Assembly: GCA_963819175.1 (NCBI GenBank) | Contig: CAWFVJ010000011.1 | Span: 36,561-100,560 of the forward strand | Direction: 5' to 3' | Length of the DNA: 64,000 nucleotides | Origin: CAWBRT01 sp963819175 | Lineage (GTDB): Bacteria; Acidobacteriota; Terriglobia; Terriglobales; Acidobacteriaceae | In this document: positions 46,959 through 56,541 of the stretch, one piece after another | Layout: each line of letters starts with the position of its first letter | Position numbering within the stretch: position 1 is the first letter of the stretch | Position numbers and translations under genes: made by a program | The notes under the pieces: model-generated | Database searches by the model: none | Told to the model about the DNA's origin: nothing | The model's input: only the letters and a program-made list of their open reading frames with translations

Positions 46959-48486
46959 GCCGGTCCTCCGCATCCCTGCAATTCGCTGCGGCATAGCGAC
47001 GCCAGGGCGTCGCGGCTGAATCCGCCGCCGAATAGCAGAATGCGCGATGAATCCTCGCGGCCTAACAACAGCGAGCCTGGTGCAACTCCTGCCGGGCAGC
47101 GCTTACGTTGCCGGCACGCTTTGAGAGCAGCCCCAGATGCAGGTGAGGCATGGCAAAGGATGGGTCCAGATAGATCGCAATTTGATCATGTTCCGTGGCG
47201 GAGTACTGGTTGCCGGCGGATTCCTTACAAAGCGCCATGATGTAGTGCGCTCCGGCGTTCAAGTCATCTTCTTTCAGTAGCGCCATGCACGCAGTCTCGG
47301 CCTCGGAAAGAGCCCCGGAATTTACCAGCAGCACGGCTCGCAGCAGTTGCACATCCGCGTTGGCCTTTGACTGGTCAGTGACTTCGTGCAACGCATCCAG
47401 CGCTTCTTCGAAACGCTCCCTCTGCAGCAACTGCAACACGGTGCTGACGTCCGCCGGCGCTTGCTTCGTCGTCGCGTCTCTGGGAGACTTTGCCCTTGGC
47501 GGAGCATCCTGCGCGTGTTTCGCATTCCGCGCCAATTTCTTCACGCGATCGGAAGCTTGGCTAATGGCAGCGATCCAGTCCGTCCCTGGTTCCACCGGTT
47601 GATCTACCACCCGCGGAGCGCTTTGGCTGGTAAGGGTCGAAGTACTGTCGAGGCGTGGGGTTGGGACACCGTTTCGGCGCTGGTAGTAAAACGCGCCATG
47701 CGTGTGACAAAGATAGAAGTCCTGCGAGACCGAGCGCAGAGTCTCTGCCGGTCCGAGAAAAAGATAGCCGCCGGGGACGAGCGATTCGGCCATGCGGGCG
47801 ACAATCGTGCGTCCGGCTTCGGGCGAAAAATACATCAGTACATTGCGGAAAAAGATTAGGTCATACGTGGACGGTCGCCAAAACGCCGCATGCTCATCCG
47901 CCAAGTTCCCCTCTTCAAGTGAAACCATCTCGCGAATACGATCCTGGAGGTGGAATTCCCGCCGCTGTTGCCGGAAATACCGCCGCTTGATCTCGGGGTC
48001 AATCTCCCGCAGCGACCATTCGGAATACCGCGCTGCTTTGCCCTTCGCGATCATAGCCGGATTGACATCGACGCCGCGAATCGAGACCTGCCACTCTGTC
48101 AGCTCGGCGTTTTCCCGCACAACCATTGCAATCGAGTAGGGTTCTTCGCCGGAAGCGCAGCCCGCCGAAAGTATATTGAGACGTTTGCTTTCTCCGCGCG
48201 CGCGGATTCGCTGGGCCAGCACCAGTTCTCTCAGTGCATGGAAATGATCGGCAAGGCGAAAGAAGTATGTCTCGGGAATCGTGAGGTGGCAGGCAACGGA
48301 GCGGACTTCCTCCGCTGACACCCTGAACTGGCACAAGTAGTTCTCAACGTCCAGGCTGTTCGTCTCGCGTAGTCTGAGCCGCAGCACATCCGCCAGTTCG
48401 CCCAGCTTCGAGTCGTCAATGCGCAGGCCTAATCGCTGGGTCACCGCATTCCGGAAGCTCTCGATCTGGGCAGGCGCGAGAGTCAT
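46955..48486 (-). CDS. cheR: CheR methyltransferase with TPR-like C-terminus
   Basis: The ATG at 48486 overlaps the CheW1 stop. The N-terminal CheR helical domain and the SAM-binding domain (LNILSAGCASGEEPYSIAM; DLIFFRNVLMYFSPEAG) are complete. A linker and TPR-type helices follow (VLQLLQRERFEEALDALHEV; AHYIMALCKESAGNQYSATE). The frame as written stops at 47062, but the family tail continues after one base shift: LLLGREDSSRILLFGGGFSR, ending at 46955 against the next ATG. CheR with TPRs is the WspC/FrzF arrangement. It methylates the operon's MCP. Confidence 0.88.
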
Positions 48487-48956
48487 TTGGGCAGTTCTGC
48501 CGCCTCGCATTTGTCGATCGCTTTCCACACCGATTCCTGCACCAAACGTGAGGTGCGAAGCACCATGAGCAGTTCTGAATCCAGCGCGCCGATGGCCTGA
48601 ATGACGTCAGTTCGCGCGCTCTTGAGCAACGGTGGCATCTCCTCTAAAGTGTACTTGCCTAGGTCGACAACACCGACCACGCTCTGCACTGCCAACGCCA
48701 CGCATCGTTCTCCCACCCGAATGGTCACAAACCGCTTCGGGGGGCCTAGCGCATGAGCCTCGAATACTGCTTTCAAGTCAATCACGGGTACAACGCTGCC
48801 GCGAATCAGCGCAACGCCGTACATGAAGTCGGGTAAGTTCGCCAGCGGCTCGATGGGCAGTGGGCGCATGGTCTCGATCACTTCGCCTATCGGAAACGCG
48901 CATACCGCGCCGGGAACACGAAGCAGCAGGGCCGAATTGGCGTGATGTTCGTCCAT
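48483..48956 (-). CDS. cheW: CheW-type coupling protein (first)
   Basis: A 157-residue CheW domain protein: LLRVPGAVCAFPIGEVIETM, PDFMYGVALIRGSVVPVIDL, VGERCVALAVQSVVGVVDL. It is first in the operon. The ATG at 48956 starts just after the upstream gap. With the second CheW it forms the two coupling proteins typical of Wsp-like systems. The frame is intact. Confidence 0.88.
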   Translation of the reverse strand: MDEHHANSALLLRVPGAVCAFPIGEVIETMRPLPIEPLANLPDFMYGVALIRGSVVPVIDLKAVFEAHALGPPKRFVTIRVGERCVALAVQSVVGVVDLGKYTLEEMPPLLKSARTDVIQAIGALDSELLMVLRTSRLVQESVWKAIDKCEAAELPK

Positions 48957-49320
48957 CTTCGCGTGCCTACCATGTCCAGAAGAGCGCCGAGGGTAAATAT
49001 ATTTACCGGCTGCACAGCAGAATCTGGAACCCCGCAGGGAAGCCTGCGGGAGGGCTCATGAAAAGCAAGTGGCTAGAGTATAAACCTGAGTGGCCTTCTC
49101 TGTATCACTTTCTGCAACTCGGGAATCTAGGAGGAATCTCTTTCGGCTGCTTCTCGGGATTGCGTCTGGGTCGGGCGACTCAGAAGCGATCCCGCTATCT
49201 CTGAGTTGCGCGTAGGCACCTGATCGTTGTGCGAGCTTCTCGTATAAGCAAATCTGGCGAATCGGTTCCGAAGTCAGCTAGTGTGACTGCCATTGGCAAA
49301 CGGAGAGACCAATCCGTCCA
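48957..49320. promoter_or_regulatory. Upstream region of the chemosensory operon with a hairpin
   Basis: No gene is seen. CCCGCAGG-GAAG-CCTGCGGG at 49031-49050 is a perfect 8-base stem, of a kind scattered in acidobacterial intergenic DNA. The operon promoter should lie between this and 48956. The right part leads into the Fic-element repeat at about 49322. Confidence 0.4.
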
Positions 49321-49429
49321 GATCAATCGGATTTTAGGTTGCGCCTGGGTTCGCGGACCCCGCCGCGATTTGCTGGGACTCTGTCGGGCTGTCCTGTTGA
49401 TTCCATTTGGCTTTCAGTTGCGGTAACAT

Positions 49430-49573
49430 ATCGGCCATAGTCTTGGTTTAAAGCGAGATTATATTTACGTAGATAATTGATGTAACATGAGTTAATGGCT
49501 ATCTAAGATCGGCCTGGACATCGGCCACATTCGGACTAGACTTGTTTGGAGAAGATCGGCCGTACGATCGGCC
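49430..49573 (+). promoter_or_regulatory. Fic promoter region with five ATCGGCC sites
   Basis: The heptamer ATCGGCC occurs at 49430, 49508, 49520, 49555 and 49567. The last pair is spaced 12 bases (ATCGGCCGTACGATCGGCC), about one helix turn, as is the 49508/49520 pair. The same set, with small changes, precedes the second Fic gene. Regular spacing on one DNA face suggests operator iterons, perhaps for the Fic protein's own C-terminal winged helix. Confidence 0.55.
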
Positions 49574-49632
49574 ATCCAATCCATGATTCGACTGAAAAAC
49601 AAGACGGTTAGTTGAAAAAAAGGACCGGTCAA

Positions 49633-50838
49633 ATGTACGACTCTGTGTCGCAGATGGAGCCAATGTTTCCCACTAAAAGAGCTGAACAACTTGCCGATCT
49701 GTCTGTCGAGCTGGTTCGTAAGTCTGCTGCTCTAGGAGGCCATTTTCGGAGTCACACACGCGAGGCCCTGGTTGCACTGCTGCGGCAGATGAACAGTTAC
49801 TACTCGAATCTGATCGAAGGTCACCATACACATCCGATCGATATCGAACGCGCCATGCAGCACGAGTACCTGGACGAGCCAGCAAAGCGAGCCCTCCAGC
49901 TTGAAAGCAAGGCACACATTGAAGTTCAGCAACTGATTGAGAATCGGCTCAATGAATTCCCTGAACTCAACATTTGCTCGACGGAGTTTCTGACTTGGAT
50001 TCACCGCGCTTTCTACGAGAGGATGCCACAGGAGTTCCGATGGGTGTCAGACCAGGAAGGTAAGGAGAAACACGAGATTATTCCGGGCGAACTTCGCAAG
50101 CGTGAAGTTACGGTGGGTAGACATATTCCGCCCATTGCAACTGCATTGGACAACTTTCTCGCAAGATTCTCGACCGTCTATGCGCCAGAAACGCTTTCGC
50201 AAGTGAAGCGCATCATCGCGGCCGCGGCATCGCACCATCGTCTAGCTTGGATACATCCATTCCTCGATGGCAACGGGCGCGTCACACGGCTATTCACTCA
50301 TGCCTATCTGATCAGGGCTGGTGTGGACGGCCATCGTTTGTGGATGGTCAGCCGCGGATTCGCCCGTCGCCGGGACGAATACATGGCTGCTCTCATCGGG
50401 GCCGACGCGCCGAGAAGGTCTGATCTTGACGGCCGCGGCAATTTGTCAGACGAGGGATTGACGCGGTTTTGCGAGTTTTTCCTGGAAACGGCATTGGACC
50501 AAGTTGCATTTATGAGCGGTCTGCTCGAACTCGATGGGCTGGAAGCACGCATTGTTGCTTACGCGGAGCACCAGGCAACTCTGGGAGAACTGGATCCCAC
50601 CGCAGCATTTCTTCTTCGAGATGTGCTCTTACGGGGAGAAATTGCTCGTGGTGAAGCGGCGCGAATCACCGGCAAACCGGTCAGAACCGCGAGCCGCATC
50701 GTGGCCGCGCTCCTTGAAAGAAATTTGCTGACATCAGAGACTCCGAAGGGGGCATTGCGAATTGCGTTTCCTGCTAGAGCGGCAGGCTATTACTTTCCGC
50801 GGCTTTATCCGGAAGGTGTTGAACACGATCTGGGATAA
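49633..50838 (+). CDS. Fic-domain AMP transferase with built-in inhibitory motif, intact copy
   Basis: A 401-residue protein. The Fic active-site loop HPFLDGNGR is at residues 208-216. An inhibitory-helix motif SNLIEG at 58-63 matches the (S/T)xxxE(G/N) rule, making this a class II, self-inhibited Fic enzyme. The C-terminal ~70 residues (LRDVLLRGEIARGEAARITG then RTASRIVAALLERNLL) are a winged-helix domain. It should AMPylate a target protein or itself. The ATG at 49633, behind AGGACCGGTCAA, is preferred over a TTG at 49612 because copy 2 keeps only that start. No Fic-antitoxin gene is needed. Confidence 0.9.
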   Translation: MYDSVSQMEPMFPTKRAEQLADLSVELVRKSAALGGHFRSHTREALVALLRQMNSYYSNLIEGHHTHPIDIERAMQHEYLDEPAKRALQLESKAHIEVQQLIENRLNEFPELNICSTEFLTWIHRAFYERMPQEFRWVSDQEGKEKHEIIPGELRKREVTVGRHIPPIATALDNFLARFSTVYAPETLSQVKRIIAAAASHHRLAWIHPFLDGNGRVTRLFTHAYLIRAGVDGHRLWMVSRGFARRRDEYMAALIGADAPRRSDLDGRGNLSDEGLTRFCEFFLETALDQVAFMSGLLELDGLEARIVAYAEHQATLGELDPTAAFLLRDVLLRGEIARGEAARITGKPVRTASRIVAALLERNLLTSETPKGALRIAFPARAAGYYFPRLYPEGVEHDLG

Positions 50839-50908
50839 CCAATGAGTCGCAGGGCCTAGGCGCTAAGAACGCGCCTATATCGAATCGCTTCGAAATTGTC
50901 GGTTTCAA

Positions 50909-50980
50909 ATCACTCGGGTTTTAGGTTGCGTCTGGGTTGCGGATTTTGCCGCGATTTGCCGGATTCTTCCGAGCTGTCAG
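50909..50980 (+). repeat. Right-hand direct repeat of the Fic cassette
   Basis: The stretch reads like 49322-49395 in direct orientation at roughly 80 percent identity, sharing TTTTAGGTTGCG, CTGGGTT, CCGCGATTTGC and GCTGTC. It ends where a protein-like reading frame begins. It is the third copy in the window, the others being 49322 and 61404. Confidence 0.65.
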
Positions 50981-50983
50981 TGC

Positions 50984-51240
50984 GACTCATTGCGGTAACG
51001 GACTACCTTAGCGGCCGGGAAGTAGATCCGCAACGCGCCTGGTTCGTCGAAGGCAGCCGCGTGGCGGCCTGCACGCATGCGATGGACAGGATCGGCGAGG
51101 CCAAGCGTGCGGATCAGCTAGCCTTCGATCGATGTGATCCGAGCACACTTGCCTTCTCGCGCCGAGAGGATGCGGAGACCTTCATTGCCCAAAACGGCGG
51201 CGTTGTACGTAGCCTGGACCTGATGATGAGGTCATTCCCG
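50984..51240 (+). pseudogene. NosL-like protein fragment lacking its N-terminus
   Basis: The plus-strand frame from about 50984 encodes AVTDYLSGREVDPQRAWFVE, SRVAACTHAMDR, LAFDRCDPSTLAFSRREDAE and FIAQNGGVVRSLDL. This matches the C-terminal half of NosL-family copper/accessory lipoproteins (…DPR.A.FV.GS…, …AF.R.EDAEAF…HGG). The lipoprotein signal and metal-binding N-terminus are missing; the Fic-cassette repeat sits in their place. After 51240 the frame has no recognisable content, and 51241-51410 holds nothing clear. Confidence 0.5.
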
Positions 51241-51410
51241 AAACAGCCAGCGACACCAAAACCGGAAACAGCAACACGACTAACGTTGTTACGGTTTAAG
51301 CCTGTCCTTTGCCAATCGAACGCCGTACAGTCGCGGGTGGGTTGGCTGCCATCGATAACCGCAAGGCCGTCCACCAATTGCAGCAGTACAGCATGTCCAG
51401 CCCCGGCCTG

Positions 51411-51732
51411 TCAGGCGGTAACCGCCTCCTTGGGTTGCCGCGTCTTCGCGCCGGCCCGCACTCCCTTGCGGCGAGGCTTCTTGGCCAGCAGGCTTCTGCT
51501 CGGCTGCGTATTCGCGCTCGGCGATAAGGTCTTCCAGGGTTTCCTTCTGGCGAACGAGTTCCTCAAGGGTCATTGAACTGTAGTCGCTCGCACTGGAGCC
51601 TGGAAGATGCACCCCCTGGCTTTCCAGCCAGGTGTCTACCTGCTTCTGGTTCATCTTGTAGAAATAGAAGCCAGCGGCTGCGACCCCCAACCCGACGACA
51701 AAACCCGTGACATGCTGCGAAGTGACTGGCAT
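51411..51732 (-). CDS. Small membrane-anchored protein of the metal operon (frameshifted end)
   Basis: From the ATG at 51732: a single membrane helix (TGFVVGLGVAAAGFYFYKMN), then a soluble part QKQVDTWLESQGVHLPG and a predicted coiled coil (TLEELVRQKETLEDLIAE). In the printed frame the end drifts into unrelated residues to 51289. One base shift near 51485 gives a basic tail KKPRRKGVRAGAKTRQPKEA and a stop at 51411, about 107 residues, which is more natural. It is the last gene of the metal operon, 25 bases after the HMA-like gene. I do not recognise a named family. Confidence 0.6.
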
Positions 51733-51757
51733 GAGTCTGATGCTCCTTTCTGATCTC

Positions 51758-52634
51758 TTACACGTTCACTGATTCAGCAAAATCGTTGGCGCCTCGGATG
51801 CGCAACGGGATGCCGCGCTGAAAACCACTGACGCCCTCCAGAACCTGGTCGTGCATCTTCGCTACCTGCCGGATGTCCTCGATCAAACTCGGGCGGGCCC
51901 AGCGTTCTCCCCGTGATCGCCTGGAATAGCATAGTCGGTATCATCCCGAAAAACGTTGCCTTATCCGGCGGTGTACGGTCGGGAGCGACCACAACCTCGA
52001 ACTGTGGCGACCTGCTGTCTCGGCCGATCTGAGCGGGACGGATCTCGACCCCCTGGGCCGGCAGTCGGACCAGGTGCCGGCCGAAGGTGCTGACCCACGT
52101 GAAGATCGCCGCCGGCAATGCATTACCGCCTAGCAGTGCAGTCAGCAAATAGGTTACGGTGAGCACTTCTGGATCGAAATTCCCCCGCAGACGATAGTCC
52201 GTCCACCCGTGGTGCAGAGCGGCCCCCGCCGTAGTGAAACTGGCAATCCGATCTAGAGTAGCGCTGGTAGCCGGGGACCGGCCCAGGAGGCGCAAAGCAA
52301 GCGCGGCGAGCAGTACAACTCCCGAATAGAATGCCGAATCCGTCAGCTCGCGCGTCGGGGGACGTGTCAGAACCCGAATGGCTGCATTGTCGTGTTCCAG
52401 GGACAGCCCCGTGGCGATGCGAATGACAATCTCTTCGGTCGAGATGTACTTCGAATCATATCGCACCAGCACGGAACGACTGACCGCAGTGTACTGAACC
52501 TCGCCGACGCCGGCGTGCTCAGCTACCAGGCGCCGCATACGCTCAGGCTGCCTCAAGACGTGCGACAGGCGAATGCGCAACCGGCCGGGAAGTTCATGCT
52601 CAATCGTAACCGCAAGCTGTTGGTCGCGGTTCAT
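51758..52634 (-). CDS. HMA-like domain membrane protein (LPGRLRIRLS type)
   Basis: About 290 residues. The N-terminal 70-residue ferredoxin-like domain has EHELPGRLRIRLS and VQYTAVSRSVLVRYDSKYIS but no CxxC, so it is an HMA_2-type, metal-ligand-free domain. Two or three hydrophobic segments follow (FYSGVVLLAALALRLLG; LTVTYLLTALLGGNALPAAI). Near 51917 one extra G shifts the frame; restored, the protein ends ERWARPSLIEDIRQVAKMHD...GANDFAESVNV at 51758, otherwise it reads on to 51774. Its ATG overlaps the ATPase stop by four bases. It probably assists the adjacent P-type ATPase. Confidence 0.7.
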
Positions 52635-54828
52635 CGGCTTCGCTCCATGTCATGGAATAACAGGCGCAGGGAGTTCAACACAACCAGCACCGTTGTTGCG
52701 TTATGAATTGCGGCGCCCCAGACCACCGGCATCCGGCCGAGCGAAGCCAGTACCAGCGCCGTCGTGTTCACCCCGATTGCGGTTGCAAAGTTCTGCTTGA
52801 CGATGCCCATCGTCTTCTGCGAGAGGCGGATGGCGGCGGGAATCATCAGCGGGTCGTCACTGGTAATCGTAATGTCGGCGGCCTCCATCGCAATGTCCGT
52901 TCGCGTGCCTCCCATGGCGATACCCACATCTGCGCAGGCCAGTGCAGCAGCGTCATTGATGCCGTCGCCGACCATCACCACACGTCTCCCTTTCTGCTGC
53001 AATCCCAACACTACGTCCGATTTGCCCTCTGGCAAGACCTGGGCTTGGTAACGGTCCATCGCCATTTTGGTGGCAACAAGTTCCGCATGCTGCTCCACGT
53101 CGCCGGTGAGCAGAACAATATCGTCCATGCCCAGCATGCGCAGCCTATTCAGCGACTTTTTCATGTCCTCGCGCAGAGTGTCTTGAATACCCATCAGTCC
53201 GAGAAGGGTGTGGCCGCGGGCGACATAGATGACCTGCTCTCCGCGCCGCGCCATCTCCCGCGTGGCCTTCTCCCCTTGGGAGAGGTCAATACCCCGCTCG
53301 TGCATGAAGGGCGCATTACCCACATACACCGGCGCTCCGGCGACGGTTGTTTGCACCCCGCGACCAACTCGAACGTGAGTCGGCCCATGTACCGGGATGG
53401 GCCAGCCGTTGCGGCGCGCCTTATCCACAAACGCAATCGCTACGGGATGGGTGGACGTTTCCTCGGCCGCCGCGGCCAGCTCGATCATCTCGCGTTCCCC
53501 AACGCCGGGCGCCACCGGGATGACCGAAGTTACCTGCGGCCGACCCTCGGTCACGGTGCCGGTCTTGTCCAGGACTATGGTGTCGGCTTCGGCGAGCATT
53601 TCCAGGTAATTGCTGCCTTTGATCAGGATGCCGTTGCGGGCCGCGGTGGCGATGGCAGCCGACAGCGCGGTGGCGGTGGAAAGCCGCACTCCGCATGAGT
53701 AGTCGATGATCAGCATGTTCAGGGCGCGGTCCGGCTTATGGGTGGCGGCGTAGACGACGCCAGCTAAGCCGAAGTTCACCGGAATGAACCGGGCGGAGAA
53801 GCGGTCGGCGAAGGCTTGAATCGTCGCCTTCCGATGCGCCGCTTCCTCGACCAAGTGCACAATTCGCGCCACGGCCGTGTCGTCGCCGACCTTCTTCGCC
53901 AGAACGGTCAAGTGCCCGGCCTTGACCACCGTGCCCGCAAATACTGCGTCGCCGATCTGCTTGCGCATCGGCATGAACTCGCCGGTGATCGAGGCCTGGT
54001 CGACAGCTGCTTCGCCCTGCTCGATAACCCCGTCTACGCTGATCTTTTCGCCGGTCTTTACGACGATGCGATCCCTGACGCGCACCTGCTCGACCGGAAT
54101 CTGCACCTCCCGTCCGTCCTCCTCAAGTCGCCAGACATAAGCCTCGCCCACGGCGAGCATGTCGCGAATGGCGCGCCGCGTGCGATCCATCGTATAGACG
54201 GTGAGTAGTTCGGCCAAGTCAGCCAGACCGATGATCGTTAGGGCAGCGCGGTCGCGCCCGGAAAGCAGACTGGCAGCAATGGCGGTCGAACTCAGGGTAT
54301 CGGCATTGGGCCGGCCGGTTTCGACGAGCGAGCGAAAACCACTGCGCAGGATGGGCCAGGCCAGGGAGAGAGCCGTCAAGGCGGGCATCGTCATGAAGCG
54401 GCCAAGAAGGGTAGCGGGCACCTCGCGAGGGACAGGGCGCTGAATCCCAACGTGGCGGCGCTGGCGAGTACCCGGGGCAGGATTTCTCCCACGGACGCCT
54501 CTTGCAGGCGTCGTTCCTGCACGGTGGATTGCGCGGCCAGCGTCCGTTCCGCTTTGAACACGGCCAGGGAATACTCGTTGAGAGTAGACTGTGCGGCGGC
54601 AAGAATATCTTGGGAGCCGCCCTTTACTGGGTCGAATTGAACCAGGACGTTCTCGGTGATTGCGCTCACGCGGGCCGAACGGACCGCAGGCAATGCACCC
54701 AACCGCTCGCCTATCGCGCCAGCCTCGTCGGGTAAGTGTCGGAGGCCGGGACAGTAGATGCGCACTCGCCCCGGAAGTTCGTGGACGATTTGGCAAACCT
54801 TCGCTTTGTCGCGCTTAAGCCCAAACAT
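52631..54828 (-). CDS. CtpC-type P1B heavy-metal ATPase, one frameshift, altered CPC motif
   Basis: The ATG at 54828 starts a cysteine-free HMA-like domain (VHELPGRVRIYCPGLRHL; VSAITENVLVQFDPV). One base shift near 54425 joins it to the main 600-residue ATPase frame. P-type motifs are ITGEFMP, LDKTGTVTEG (phosphorylated Asp), STHPVAIA, LLTGDVEQHA and GDGINDAAAL. The membrane metal site, normally CPC, reads IIDYSCGVRLSTATALSAA, so only the second Cys remains. Overall sequence and the ending AAIHNATTVLVVLNSLRL resemble mycobacterial CtpC, linked to Mn/Zn export. The operon also contains an NRAMP importer. Direction of transport is expected to be efflux. Confidence 0.83.
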
Positions 54829-55246
54829 CTTCTGGAATCTCAAATTTGTCGTCGAATACCAGGCGGTGACGAGTCCCGGCTCGGATAGCGCGGACCAGCC
54901 GTCGCAGTACACGGGGCAGTTCTGCCGGAGCAGTCGCAGCAAGCCGGTCCCAGTACCGAAGGGCCAGACGATTCACAGCCTGCAGGAAAGCGAGCAGTTC
55001 CGCTTCTGTAAGCTGGTCCGCATGGTACCGAATCAACAGGCTTCCCGTTGTCAGATTCACCTCAACCGTTTCGATTTCGGCCGGGCTGCCCAACAGGTCA
55101 CGCCATACGAAAGCCCATTCCCGCTGCACATGATTGATCTGCTTAATAGCCGGGAGGTAAAGTCGCAACCGTCCGGGCAGCCGATGAACGATCCGGGGAC
55201 GTAGAAGCAAACTCCGCAATTCCAAGACGATGGCTTGGGGTTTCAT
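54815..55246 (-). CDS. HMA-like domain protein (LPGRLRLYLP type)
   Basis: A 143-residue soluble or peripheral protein. The domain reads RPRIVHRLPGRLRLYLPAIK, then VEVNLTTGSLLIRYHAD, with no CxxC. The C-terminal half is basic and helical (LRRLVRAIRAGTRH). The ATG at 55246 overlaps the previous stop as ATGA, and the stop lies 14 bases inside the ATPase gene, so all are coupled. The conserved LPGR turn is shared with three other proteins of this operon. The function is not known; it may dock on or regulate the ATPase. Confidence 0.7.
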   Translation of the reverse strand: MKPQAIVLELRSLLLRPRIVHRLPGRLRLYLPAIKQINHVQREWAFVWRDLLGSPAEIETVEVNLTTGSLLIRYHADQLTEAELLAFLQAVNRLALRYWDRLAATAPAELPRVLRRLVRAIRAGTRHRLVFDDKFEIPEDVWA

Positions 55247-55800
55247 TGGCGCCCCCGTAGTGCTGGCGGGAACATGGCCAGATATGCCCACCATAGCCGC
55301 TGCCAGCCGAGCTGTGGGTTGCCAGCGGCGAGGTGTCGAACCCCAGTTCCCAGCAGCAGCAAGGCCACTGATGTCCAAAGGTCAATCATTCCACCAGTCT
55401 GCTGGTGAATCGCACGGTTCAGGGAGTCGCCAGCTTGGCGGATTCCTTCTCCAATGTGCGAGCGCGGCGGGCGCTGGATCTCCTTTTCCAATCCTAGCAG
55501 GCGAATCGCGGCCCCCAACAGCATGTCAGGCCTGACGCGATCCGGCGCGAACTGGATCAGGAGGCTTCCGGATAAAGCATTGACTTCCACAGCGCGAATG
55601 CCGTCCAGGCGGGCAAGACTCTTCTGAAGTTGGTCGGCCGCCCGGTGTTGTCCGATGAGTATCGGTGCGCGTAGGCGAATTCGTCCCGGAAGGACGTGCG
55701 TTGTCTCCATTACCCCGGCGAAGCTCGGAAGGCGATTATGATCAACACCCCGTTTTCGGCCGAGCAAGGCACTCACCACGGCAGCAGTGATCAGATGCAT
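55243..55800 (-). CDS. HMA-like domain protein with membrane helices (LPGRIRLRAP type)
   Basis: A 185-residue protein. A short N-terminus precedes TTHVLPGRIRLRAPILIG and VEVNALSGSLLIQFAPD, an HMA_2-like fold without cysteines. Then come an amphipathic linker (GEGIRQAGDSLNRAIHQQTG) and hydrophobic segments (IDLWTSVALLLLGTGVRHLA; LWWAYLAMFPPAL). GAGGACTT precedes the ATG. It lies 37 bases after the CDF-like gene and overlaps the next HMA-like gene. It is a paralogue of the other three HMA-like domains in the operon. Confidence 0.72.
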   Translation of the reverse strand: MHLITAAVVSALLGRKRGVDHNRLPSFAGVMETTHVLPGRIRLRAPILIGQHRAADQLQKSLARLDGIRAVEVNALSGSLLIQFAPDRVRPDMLLGAAIRLLGLEKEIQRPPRSHIGEGIRQAGDSLNRAIHQQTGGMIDLWTSVALLLLGTGVRHLAAGNPQLGWQRLWWAYLAMFPPALRGRQ

Positions 55801-55837
55801 AAGTCCTCATCGCAACCAACGATTTGGGAGATTCCCA

Positions 55838-56497
55838 TTAACAGCAGCCACATGACTTCCCGCGAACTGCTTCCTTTGCTTCCCATAGGATAAGTGGTAT
55901 GACCGCCAATGCAGCGATCGGGTCAGCCCAAGTAACATGCCAAATCGCATTGACCACGAGTCCCGCCAGAGCAACCAGCGCGAGATAAGCGCATAAACCT
56001 GACTGAGCGGCATCAGCCCTGAGGGCAGCACTGCCCGTAGCCGCGGAGAGTTCTCGCTTTTGTTTGGCCAGCCACGGCATGAAGATGGCAGCGATAACAA
56101 GAATGATGATTCCCAAATAGCTTGGCCGGGGCTCATTGTACCCCATCAGCGTTATCGCTGAAACCAGGGCCACATATATGGCCAGCAGCAGAAGCAGTAC
56201 TCCCGCAACCCGAGCCGTACGGCGCTCCAACTGACTTTGGGCCACCGGTGTGCTAAAGCGCCACAGGACAACGACTGCGGAGATCAGTTCAATGGCGCTA
56301 TCAACCCCAAAGGCAGCCAGTGCCGGGCTGCGTGCCTGCCACGCTGCGAATTGGGAAACGGCGGCTTCCACCGTCATCCAAATGAGGGTGATCACTTGAA
56401 TCCGATGAATCCGGCGGATCGTGTCAGGAGTCGAGACTTGAGCCGCAAATATCGCTGCAGGGAGGGTCTGTTCGTGTTGTTCGGGGGACGAGTTCAT
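55838..56497 (-). CDS. Cation efflux (CDF-like) transporter, short form
   Basis: A 219-residue membrane protein. Six helices are seen: VITLIWMTVEAAVSQFAAW, FGVDSAIELISAVVVLW, VAGVLLLLLAIYVALVSA, LGIIILVIAAIFMPWLA, SGLCAYLALVALAGLVVNAI and DPIAALAVIPLILW. The acidic residues GVDSAIE and ADPIAA sit where CDF proteins bind Zn/Mn/Fe. The cytoplasmic C-terminal domain is missing; instead the protein ends SCGCC, a likely metal-binding tail. The ATG at 56497 follows AGGAATGAAGTT. The frame is open 516 bases upstream only as a shadow of the NRAMP gene. Confidence 0.8.
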   Translation of the reverse strand: MNSSPEQHEQTLPAAIFAAQVSTPDTIRRIHRIQVITLIWMTVEAAVSQFAAWQARSPALAAFGVDSAIELISAVVVLWRFSTPVAQSQLERRTARVAGVLLLLLAIYVALVSAITLMGYNEPRPSYLGIIILVIAAIFMPWLAKQKRELSAATGSAALRADAAQSGLCAYLALVALAGLVVNAIWHVTWADPIAALAVIPLILWEAKEAVRGKSCGCC

Positions 56498-56541
56498 AAC
56501 TTCATTCCTGCGCCAAACTCGATACTGATCAAGAAAATGCT

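Larger units (their letters stand above)
49322..50838 (+). repeat. Fic-gene segmental duplication, copy 1
   Basis: This stretch, including about 310 bases of upstream DNA, recurs at 61404-62935 with very high identity in the gene and lower identity in the leader. The left end (GGATTTTAGGTTGCG..., CCGCGATTTGCT) is repeated again to the right of the gene at 50909-50980. The repeat-gene-repeat layout suggests a mobile or recombining cassette without its own transposase. Confidence 0.75.

Noticed and set aside
50896..51576. Full 226-residue plus-strand frame as one gene
   Set aside because: The first 28 residues come from the repeat and the last ~110 are antisense to the metal-operon small protein; only the NosL-like middle part is supported.
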